From an uncultured Pseudomonadales bacterium (GTDB lineage Bacteria > Pseudomonadota > Gammaproteobacteria > Pseudomonadales > Azotimanducaceae): a stretch of 64,000 nt of DNA. Location: NCBI GenBank assembly GCA_958296195.1, contig OY282455.1:372001-436000 (forward strand). Reading direction: 5' to 3'. The position numbers and the translations under genes are program-made. The notes under the pieces were generated by a model. The model was not told the origin of the DNA and made no database searches. It saw nothing but the letters and a program-made list of their open reading frames with translations. This document shows, one piece after another, positions 53,791 to 62,200 of this stretch. Numbering within the stretch: position 1 is the first letter of the stretch; each line of letters opens with the position of its first letter.

Positions 53791-55875
53791 CTATGCTGTT
53801 GATTCAAATAGATTTTGCTGATTCGGGTCCGGTATTGCGGTATGCCGGCGTCGATTTTTCGCTCTCGTGGCAAGCGATTGTCCAACTGGGCCTTCGAGAT
53901 CCGTGCGTTTGAAGAGCCAGGGACCGTCCAGCAAGGGATGGAGCGAGTCGATTTCACCAGCCTCCGCCGCCAGCCGGAGCGTTCGGGGAGTCAGCTTGAG
54001 CAGCGCGGACGCGTTGGTGAGATTGAGCCAGGGGTCGATGCCATCCGGAGCCGGGCGGAACGCGGGGATCTTGCGATAGCCGCGTAACGCACAGACGCGC
54101 TCACGGGTCCAGCGGTTGCCGTTGCCGGTGCGCAAACCGTTGCGGTTGAGTACGCCGGCAATCACGTCGTCATTGGTGATCAGGACGAGTTGGCGGATCG
54201 CCTCGACCGTCTCCACAGGCGTGCTGTTGCGTTGTCCGCGTCGTTTTCTCGGCAGTCGCAGTTCCGTATGCACGCCCCCCACCCAGTGAACAACCAACAC
54301 AACCTCGCCCGTCCCGTTTGCAGCGTCCGCATCGATGTCGGCGACGACCTCGTGAATGAGGGTGCGCACGATGCGCTTCTTCAGACGGGCGTCCGTGGTC
54401 GGCGCGTTCCAGACTGCCTGGAGATCCCGCGCCAGCGTGGCGAACGAGATCGGCGTCGGATCAGGTCCATCCGCGCTGGCCGCGTCATGGGCGGAAAGCT
54501 TCGCCTCGACCTCGCGCCGTCGTTCCAATGCCGCCTCCCAACGCGCCTCCAACTCCGCGGCCACCAGGCGGTTGGCCGGATCCGTGGCGTCGTATTGGCG
54601 GAAGGCGCGGTCCGTAGCGTAGCGGGCGGCCTCCAGGTCGCGCGTCAGCGCCTCCCGAACTTCGTCGCGCCGCACGGCCGCCTCGGCCTCCGCCTGCACA
54701 GCGGCATCGACGGCGCCGGGCCCAACAACCTGAAGAAGAGCCTCTTCGATGGCGTCGTCCACACGAAGACCGCCAAAGGCGATGCAACGGGGCTCGCCGT
54801 TGTCCATCCAGCCCCGGTGACAGGCGTAACGGGGAATGTTGTGCTTGAGCCCACTATACCGAACCGTCAACTTGCGTCCGCAACGCCGGCATCGCGCCAA
54901 GCCGGCCAACAGCGCATTGCCGTGCTTGGCGGCACCGTGATGTTTGCTGGTGGGCATGTTGTTGCTGACCATCTTGCGCATCGCCTCGGCGCGGTCCCAG
55001 TCGATATACCCCTCGTGGGTTCCGAGCTTGAGCGCCAACCACTCGTCGCGCGGCCGGCGCTCGCGCCGGACCCGAACGCCCGACCCGTCGTAGGCCGTCA
55101 CGGCGCGACTTCTGCCGTAGGCGTAAGCCCCGCCGTAGACCGGGTTGGCGATCAACTGGTAGATCGTAGCGTACCTGGGCCGGCGCCACACAGTCTTGCC
55201 GTCGCGGCCCTTTGCGGGCAGGTCGAGTCCGTGCTCGAGAAACCACAATAGCGTCTGGCGGGCGCTGCCCAACTCCTCGACCTTGTCGAAGACCAGCGCA
55301 ATCGCCTTCCGCACTCGCCGGTCCGGATCTTTCTCCAGACGATCGCCGTTCTTCACGTAACCGACCGGCGCGGCGACGATCAGCTCGCCGCGCCTGGCTT
55401 TCTCGTGGCGAGCGGCCAGCGAGCGCTGCCGCAACAGGTCCAGCTCATACTCGTTCAGCGAACCCTTCAATCCCAGCAACAACCGGTCGTTGCTCTGGCG
55501 GGGCGCATAGACGGCCTCCTGGTCCACCAATACCGTATCGACCACCCGGCACATCTCGATCAGTTGTTGCCAGTCCCGGCTGTTGCGGGCAAACCGCGAC
55601 ACTTCCCGAGCGGCCACCGCGCCGACCTTGCCCAGGCAGACCTGCGCAACCATGCGGTCGAATCCGGCGCGCTCCGCGCTGCCGGACGCCGAGCGGCCGA
55701 GATCGTCGTCGATGGTGTCGATTTGCGTAAAGCCCAACCGTCGAAGCCGGTCGCTCATCGCGTATTGCAATGCGCCGCTCTCGCGGTTGTGAAGAACCTG
55801 ATGAACGGAAGACTGACGAACATACAGGATCGCCTTGCGCTCCAGATGATGGCGCTGAATCTTGTCAGACATCAC
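53791..55875 (-). CDS. Large serine recombinase (integrase type)
   Basis: A 694-aa recombinase. The resolvase-like catalytic domain starts [20 protein letters not shown] with the catalytic Ser in VRQSS, then [20 protein letters not shown] and [20 protein letters not shown]. The Recombinase domain ([20 protein letters not shown]) and a zinc ribbon ([18 protein letters not shown]) follow, with a long C-terminal coiled-coil region ([20 protein letters not shown]). It catalyses integration and excision at short identical core sites, consistent with the TACAA junctions seen. Its start overlaps the small gene upstream by 11 bases. Confidence 0.92.
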   Translation of the reverse strand: MMSDKIQRHHLERKAILYVRQSSVHQVLHNRESGALQYAMSDRLRRLGFTQIDTIDDDLGRSASGSAERAGFDRMVAQVCLGKVGAVAAREVSRFARNSRDWQQLIEMCRVVDTVLVDQEAVYAPRQSNDRLLLGLKGSLNEYELDLLRQRSLAARHEKARRGELIVAAPVGYVKNGDRLEKDPDRRVRKAIALVFDKVEELGSARQTLLWFLEHGLDLPAKGRDGKTVWRRPRYATIYQLIANPVYGGAYAYGRSRAVTAYDGSGVRVRRERRPRDEWLALKLGTHEGYIDWDRAEAMRKMVSNNMPTSKHHGAAKHGNALLAGLARCRRCGRKLTVRYSGLKHNIPRYACHRGWMDNGEPRCIAFGGLRVDDAIEEALLQVVGPGAVDAAVQAEAEAAVRRDEVREALTRDLEAARYATDRAFRQYDATDPANRLVAAELEARWEAALERRREVEAKLSAHDAASADGPDPTPISFATLARDLQAVWNAPTTDARLKKRIVRTLIHEVVADIDADAANGTGEVVLVVHWVGGVHTELRLPRKRRGQRNSTPVETVEAIRQLVLITNDDVIAGVLNRNGLRTGNGNRWTRERVCALRGYRKIPAFRPAPDGIDPWLNLTNASALLKLTPRTLRLAAEAGEIDSLHPLLDGPWLFKRTDLEGPVGQSLATRAKNRRRHTAIPDPNQQNLFESTA

Positions 55876-56074
55876 CGTTCTCCTCGCCGGCCCCGGCCTC
55901 CGCCTCCTCGGCTTGGCTGCCGCGATGCTCCAACAGCATCCGAGTCATCATGAGCGTCGCCCGTTGCCGCGTCCGGTCCGGCAGACTGCGCCATTGCGGT
56001 GTGTTGGGAGACCGGCTGTCGTCCGGCGGACCGAACAGATCCAACTGGGCGGACTTCGGGCGGAATGGGTGCAT
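55865..56074 (-). CDS. Small accessory protein of the serine-recombinase element
   Basis: A 69-aa protein ([20 protein letters not shown], then [20 protein letters not shown]) encoded just before the recombinase; the two genes overlap, a common pattern for an element-specific accessory or directionality factor. The QLDLFGPP stretch resembles a clamp-binding motif (QxxLF). No family assigned. Confidence 0.7.
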   Translation of the reverse strand: MHPFRPKSAQLDLFGPPDDSRSPNTPQWRSLPDRTRQRATLMMTRMLLEHRGSQAEEAEAGAGEENGDV

Positions 56075-56446
56075 GATCGGCTCCTTGACTTCGGTCGCGA
56101 GACCGTAAGTCTGCATGCCGATCGGCAACCGCCGAAGGAAAAACAGAGGAGCCCCCATCGTCTCGGAAAGCCATGGACAACAAATCCGCGAGCGCTTCAA
56201 GGGTCGTCAAATCGACATGTGGCCGCTCCCGCCTACGAACGGTCGAGCAACTCCGCCGGTCGAACATCCATAACGGCACTTCCACCAGAGGGCTTGACCC
56301 ACGGCCGGGTTGGCGACAGAGGGCTACGGAAACACCGCATCTGGCAAACGCTCGATCAATGGCAACCTCCTGCCCAAACCATGGGTGAAACTCGTAGAGA
56401 ATCCTGCGTTGGGCGGTACTGTGGGTGTTGGAGAATCGAGTTGTAC
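56075..56446. other. Upstream region of the recombinase element
   Basis: About 370 bases with no supported gene. It must contain the promoter of the minus-strand recombinase operon and the right element end. Open frames on both strands lack recognisable protein. Confidence 0.4.
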
Positions 56447-56524
56447 AACAACCGCCGCCCCCACCGCTCACTCGACATGCGCACCCCCGCCCAACAGGCT
56501 ATGATGCTGGGCATGGCTGCCTGA
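56447..56524 (+). pseudogene. IS481-like transposase, 3' end
   Basis: Encodes NNRRPHRSLDMRTPAQQAMM, then LGMAA and a stop. This is the C-terminal signature of IS481/IS3-group transposases and the direct continuation of 52844-53766 after removal of the inserted element. Confidence 0.85.
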
Positions 56525-56616
56525 CGGAAAATGTCCGGAAGGTAAGTGATCCCGCACACATCGCCCGAAGGCGACTCTCCGAACCTTCGGCAACTTGCCG
56601 GCGGAATTAGGCCACC

Positions 56617-56697
56617 TAATGCCACTTTAGGGAAGTATATTTCCTTTTTATTTTCAATGGGTTAGGGTATATATACCTAAAAACTCGAAACGGCTAG
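56617..56697 (+). repeat. Cassette-end repeat, copy D (right-type R2)
   Basis: Starts TAATGCCACTTTAGG, passes TTTCCTTTTTATTTTCAATG and TATACCTAAAAACTCGAAAC, and ends GGCTAG. It matches the R2 part of copy F (57976-58054) and ends just before the MKATYGEIK gene. Confidence 0.65.
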
Positions 56698-56714
56698 CAC
56701 AATCAGAGGAAGCT

Positions 56715-56930
56715 ATGAAAGCAACATACGGAGAAATTAAGTCTTGGGTTAGAGAACGGTACGGTTGGCAGCCCAAATCTTGTTGGATTGCTCACTGCAA
56801 GGAATTAGCGGGCCTGCCAGTTAGTCGCGCCCCGAATCGCCAGGGCACGGGCACTGAGCGGGCAGAGCCCTGTCCGCCAGAGAAGCAGGAGGCCATCTTC
56901 AGTGCGTTCCGGCACTTCAAGATGCTTTAG
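56715..56930 (+). CDS. Small conserved protein (MKATYGEIK family), unknown
   Basis: A 71-aa protein: MKATYGEIKSWVRERYGWQP, then SCWIAHCKELAGLPVSRAPN and CPPEKQEAIFSAFRHFKML. It belongs to a family of short proteins often found beside restriction genes or in mobile islands, with a CWIAHCKEL core. GAGGAAGC precedes the start. It begins 18 bases after repeat D, so the repeat may supply its promoter. Confidence 0.75.
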   Translation: MKATYGEIKSWVRERYGWQPKSCWIAHCKELAGLPVSRAPNRQGTGTERAEPCPPEKQEAIFSAFRHFKML

Positions 56931-57024
56931 AATAGATAACCCCCTCAAGCAGTTTGCGACTGCCGCTGCCGGCCGCAGGCGCAGAGCGAGCGGTTGGACA
57001 TCGTCCTGAATGCGGACAAGATAG

Positions 57025-57275
<251 letters not shown>

Positions 57276-57286
<11 letters not shown>

Positions 57287-57860
57287 TGAAGCAAGACCAT
57301 TCACATGCACTAGATGCACTGGGTCGCCTCTTGAGTGCCGCCTTTTCATTGTTGGATTCAACCCGGCCACGCCGCTGAAGCAGGACTTTTTCGGCCGCTA
57401 TTGGAGAGATGACAGGGGCTTTCTTCAAAAAGTTTTTGAAGCCGACTACTCGCAAAGGCGCAAGGAGCAACGCAAGAGGCCAGTCTCCCCTACCCGTCAG
57501 CGAATTGAAGCTTTCGTGGAAGGGGCGTGTCCGGTGCCTTGCCTTGAAACGAATATCTACGCTGTGCCTACAGAAAACGCATCTCAGCTAAAGCTAAAGG
57601 ATAAGAACAAGGATATCATTGAATACCTCATAACAACAATCCGTCCTGCCGGAATTTTTGTTCACACCAAAGAGCCAAGGAAGTTTTTCCAAAACCTATC
57701 GGGTTGCAAACCCGGCGACGAGCCCAAGCGAGTGGAGATATTTGGACAACCAACTTGGCTGTTGGGGGCACCTCCGAGGCGGATTACGAGTTGGAAAATT
57801 AACTGTGCGAAAAAGGCAGGCACCAAGATGAAAGCCTGTGTAGAGAGACAACATTCATGA
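57276..57860 (+). CDS. Uracil-DNA glycosylase-like protein
   Basis: A 194-aa protein with a UDG-superfamily-like start, LFIVGFNPATPLKQDFFGRY, then WRDDRGFLQKVFEADY and CLETNIYAVPTENASQLKLK. The GFNP loop and the N-terminal fold fit, but the catalytic water-activating residue cannot be assigned with confidence. The start codon ATG 57276 lies inside repeat E (AAAATGCCGAAAAC), so the repeat provides start and probably promoter. This fits a cassette whose gene uses the repeat as its expression signal. Confidence 0.65.
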
Positions 57861-57975
57861 ATTCCATTGGCCTGCCTTGCCCGGCGAGATCCGCCCTGCA
57901 GCCTGCCCCATTAGGCGCGTCAGACCAGACTGTTGCGCCGACCATCGAGGATGGCACGAAATCCAAGGCGAAAAG

Positions 57976-58200
57976 TGCCAACTTAGGAAACGATGATTCC
58001 TTTTTGTTTTCAATAGGTTAGGTTGGAAATACCTAAAAATTCGGAACGGCTAGCTCTCCGCCATAGCCGTTCGCAATTTTTCGGCATATTTGCCCGTTTC
58101 CAGCTTAGTCCGAAAACCAGAATTTCCTTAAAATGAATCCGTTGTCGAAGCGATGCTTTGGGGGGTTGGAACGCCAACTTTCCACCAAAGGGCCGCTCCG
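57976..58200. repeat. Cassette-end repeat, copy F (R2 joined to L)
   Basis: R2 part 57976-58054 (GTGCCAACTTAGG to GGAACGGCTA), then TAGCCGTTCGCAATTTTTCG from 58066 and the long left-type tail (GTCCGAAAAC, TTTCCTTAAAA, AACGCCAACTTTCCACCAAA). Arms 58046-58054 and 58066-58074 are inverted around GCTCTCCGCCA, identical to copy C. Confidence 0.7.
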
Positions 58201-58668
58201 CCGTCAAGGCCAAGGCGGAACAGCCCCGAAGCCAGTCAAACGGGCGTCCGTGAATCGCGCTAAGTTATCACCCGCCTATAACGAGTTGATTTTACTTAGT
58301 TTTTTGAATAGAGCTGCCGAAAAAGCAACAAGGAACGAACGTTTTCAACCACGAAAAAGGCGGCTTTGCGCCGCCCGAACTTCCACTATCCACATCAACG
58401 CATTGGCGGATGATCTTCTTAGCCCGGCGGAGGCGCAAACGGAGGCGCCTTGGCTGCAGCGCGGCCATGTCACCATTCCCTTGGGCTACGACGCCCTGGT
58501 GGGCGGCATGGCGCCGGAGCACTTGTTCGAGGTTCGGGAAGGTGACCCCCGCTGGACCTGCCGGCCTGAATGCGGATGGATTGTCATTTCCTTGGGAAAA
58601 TGCACTACATCTTGGATCCGGACGACCTGTGCCGCGCCCATGAGTCACGGCGGGCGGTCGTTCGCTCT
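58201..58668. other. Coding-like but unassigned block between repeats F and G
   Basis: A plus-strand frame through 58133-58876 is open but mixes both repeat ends, so it is not a normal gene. The inner part at about 58450-58560 (QRGHVTIPLGYDALVGGMAP, then EHLFEVREGDPRWTC) looks like a real protein fragment, and a second frame at 58600-58650 reads MHYILDPDDLCRAH. I could not assign either. No intact gene is supported. Confidence 0.4.
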
Positions 58669-58786
58669 GGATGCGCCTTCCATGACGGCACGGAAAAGAT
58701 GGCGGAATTGCGCCAGTTTAATTTTCAGGCAAACCACTGACTTCGCTTCGAAAAATCGGAAAATGCCGAAAAATTCCGAACGGCTA
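58669..58786 (+). repeat. Cassette-end repeat, copy G (right-type R1, full)
   Basis: GGATGCGCC, TGCGCCAGTTTAATTTTCAG, AAACCACTGACTTCG, and the complete end GCCGAAAAATTCCGAACGGC then TAG. The last 20 bases are the reverse complement of the left-type ends in copies A, C and F with one or two changes. Confidence 0.75.
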
Positions 58787-59221
58787 GGAAACTTAAGGCA
58801 AAGCGCGGTTTTTGAAGGCCAATCCATGCGGCGGGGAACGCAGCGCCTGGCACCGTCAACCGGCCACCTTCATTAGGGCCTTGGCGAACGTTTTTCCGGC
58901 CATCAAACGGCGGAAGGCGTTGGCGCCGCCGGCGAATCGCAGGTATCCAAGCGGTTGCCGCGGTTGCGGGAGCGGCAGCCATGCACTGCGTAAAGGCGCA
59001 GCTGTCCCAGCACTGCGCAAAAAAGTTGACAGGCTGCATAAAGAGCGCAAACTGCCCCGCATCGGAAGCAGACTGGCGCAAATTAGGCACCGCTTAGGCA
59101 GTGAAATATCCATGCAACAAACTCCTACACAAGTCATGTATGGCCTGTATCGTTAAACCTTCGCCATCGGGCGTCACCTAGTGTTCCCATCCCACATCGT
59201 ATCGGGAAGGAGGAACGTGTG
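58787..59221. other. Right edge of the mosaic region, no supported gene
   Basis: A minus-strand frame (58856-59137) ends GGANAFRRLMAGKTFAKALM and looks like a truncated protein tail, but I cannot assign it. A strong ribosome site (AAGGAGG at about 59206-59212) belongs to the S8 protease. Otherwise the stretch seems non-coding. Confidence 0.4.
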
Positions 59222-62200
59222 ATGCAGGCTGGCCCTCATTTCCACTCCCCTGACGGCCTAGCGAGACGCCGACGCATCGGCGTCTGCGCAGCGGTCGGGC
59301 TGTTTGTCGGTGCGGTTGGCTACGCCTATCTCGCCTGGCTCGCCGACAGCCCGGCGGAGCCTGCGAAACGGGCTCAGCAAGCGGTTCTTGATGCTGCAAT
59401 CGCCCGCATTGATGCGCAAAGCAGTGGTGTTTTACCGGTAGCGGTTTCCGGCCCGCCGCGCTCGGCGGAGGCGCTAGGCGGGACTTCTCCCGATGCGGCC
59501 TACGAAGGCGCAACGGAAGAACTCGCCCCCTCGCCTCCTGAAGGCTATTCGTTCGTCACCGTTGATGGCGAGATGGCCACAACGCCCATGCTGGAGAGCG
59601 ACACCAGCCCACGGGAGAGCATCGACGACAGCTTGGATTGGCTGGATGAACCCGACGCCGTTCGCGCCTTGGTGCGCCAAGCCGCCGCGGCGGGGCGGGA
59701 CTGGTCCTTCGGCTGGGTTCGGGCGGCGCCGGCTGTTCGGCCGGATGCGGCCAAGGCAGCCTTGGAAAAACTTGGCGTGGAGGTGCTCGGTGCATCCGGT
59801 TCCTTGGTCCGCGCCAAATTACCGGGCGACTTGGCGACCCTGCAGGCGATCTCGGCGTTGCCGGAGGTGGCGGGGCTTGGCGCCGTGCCCAAGGAGCGCA
59901 AGGTCACAGCGGCCTTCGCCAGGGAAACGCTGGCCGCCCCCGCCTACGAACGGACGCCAGTGTTCATCACCTTGATGACGGATGATCCCCAGGGTAGTTG
60001 GCGGCGCCGGCTGGAGGAGCTGGGTGCCGTGGTCGGCCGCTTCGACCCGGCCATCCGCGCCTACGCCGCCCACATCGCCAACACTGACTTGGACGCCATC
60101 ACCAGCCAGGACTTCGTGCTGGCCATCGAACCCATCGGCGTCGTGCGGGCCACCCATGACACCGCGGTGCCGGCCATGGGGGTTGATGCGCTGCGCCGCC
60201 ATGAGGGCTCGCCGGGGCTGTTCTCCGGCACGGCCGGCGCTTCCGTGCCCATCGCCGTCATGGACACGGGGTTGAACATCAACCACTTGGACATCGCGAC
60301 GAACCGAGGGAGCATCTGCGGCGCCAACTTCGTAAACGTGGTGCCCCGGGTCGATGCAGCGGACCTATGGGTGGACGAAGGCCGGCACGGCACCCATGTA
60401 ACCGGCACCTTCGTCGGCAACGGTTATGTCGAATCGCGTTATGCCGGCATGGCGCCCGGCGTTCAGCACATTCGCTTCGGCAAGGTGCTCACCCACTTTG
60501 GGACCGGTACCAGCGACGCTGTTCTGCGCGCCATGGACTTCCTCGCCCGGCCGTCCAGCTGCGCCGAGGTGGGCTGGAGCAACGCCCGCGCCAAGCCGCT
60601 GGTCGTGAACATGAGCTTGTCCGCCTCCGACAACGTGTTCGAGGGCAGAGGCGTTGATGAACGCAAGCTCGACGCCGTCGTGTGGAGCCATCGCCAGCTA
60701 TATGTTGTGGCGCAGTCCAATGAAGACGTACGCGGCTTCTCGAACTATGGCACCGCCAAGAACTCCTTGGCGGTGGGCGCAGTGCGGGACAGCGGTTACC
60801 TCGCCACGTTCAGCAGCCGCGGTCCCACGGCGGACGGGCGGCTGGCGCCGCAGATTGTCGCCACAGGAGTGGACATCCACTCCGCGCAGGGCGGGGGCAG
60901 TCGGGGCAACTACGTGAGCTTCGACGGAACGAGCATGGCGGCCCCTTCGGTGGCCGGCGTGGCGGCGCTGTTGATGGACGCTGTGCAGGCGCATCGGGAG
61001 CATCCGGCTCTGACCAGGGCGCGGTTGATAGCCAGCGCCATCAAGCCCGATGTTTGGCTGGACAGCCCAAACCGGTTTCCGGCCGACAACTCCAACGGGC
61101 CGGGGGCGCTGCAGGTTCAATACGGGTTGGGCAAGGTTTCGGCCCGCACCAGCGTGTTGAACCGCGACCAAGCGGACGGCTGGGTGAGCGGCGGCGCTGT
61201 CTCCAACTTGGATGACGGCGAGTACGCCCACCACAACATTGAGATTCTCGACAACACCAGCCGCTTGGACTTGGTGATGACTTGGGACGAACCGCCCACG
61301 GACACCATCGGCCAAGCGGTGCTGAACGATCTGGACCTCTGGCTGGACCGAGACGGCGACTGCGGTTCGGCAGCCTGTGGCGAACGGTCCTCGACCTCCC
61401 GCAAGGACAATGTGGAGTGGATCATCCTGCGGGATCCACCGCCCGGAACCTATCGGGTGAAGATCCTGCCCCGGCGCATCCACGGCGCCGCACCCAGGGC
61501 CGCCTTGGCTTGGACGCTGATTCGCGGCCCGGCCACCCCGCAGCTTCGCATCCAGGCAAACGAAAGCAACCTCACGGGCGCTGGCCCCCACGATCTGACG
61601 CTAACGCTGACGGCGGATGGCTATGTGGCGGCCGGAACCCTGCTGCATTTCGCCTGCGATGCGCAAGGCCTATCCCATTGCGAAAACGTGCAGGTGTCGA
61701 ACTTCAACCGCACCCGGGAAGACGGCATCGCCAACGCCCCGGCGGACATCCCTTGGGGCACATCGGTTGCGCTGGGTGAAATTGCCGTCGGCGAACGCCA
61801 GGAAGTCAGTTTTCGAGTGGCCAATGACGCACTGACGCCAGTGCGCCTTTACTTCACGGCCAGCGCTTGGAATGCGGAGGGGGCTGCCGCATCCGTTGGC
61901 ATGAACGGAAGCGACGGCGTGGCGGCGCCGGCCGTCGCCGAACATCCGGCAAACGACGGCTTTGCCGCGGCCGCCCTGCTCGAAGGCAAGAACGGCGCCT
62001 TGGCGTTGGACCTGCGGCTGGCGACGACCGAGCCGGGTGAACCCACACTGGATGCTTCGACGGGTCGCCCGGTCGGTTCGCTCTGGTATGCCTGGACGGC
62101 CCCGGCGGATGGGCTTGCGCGGTTCGGCGTTCAGTATGGCGCAGCGTACGACGAACCAGGCGACATCAAAATCGATGTCTTCCAAGGCGACCACATTGCC

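Larger units (their letters stand above)
53767..56448. mobile_element. Serine-recombinase element inserted in the IS481-like transposase gene
   Basis: A 2682-bp insertion. Left junction TACTACAA|G and right junction GTTGTACAA share TACAA (53762-53766 and 56444-56448). Joining the flanks gives tac tac aac aac cgc, which reads YYNNRRPHRSL, the normal end of an IS481 transposase. The element contains the large serine recombinase, a small upstream gene and about 370 bp of upstream sequence. Confidence 0.85.

Noticed and set aside
58133-58876. Long plus-strand frame spanning repeats F and G
   Set aside because: Its ends are translations of the repeats (MPKNSERL at the G end) and no domain spans it; only fragments inside look protein-like.
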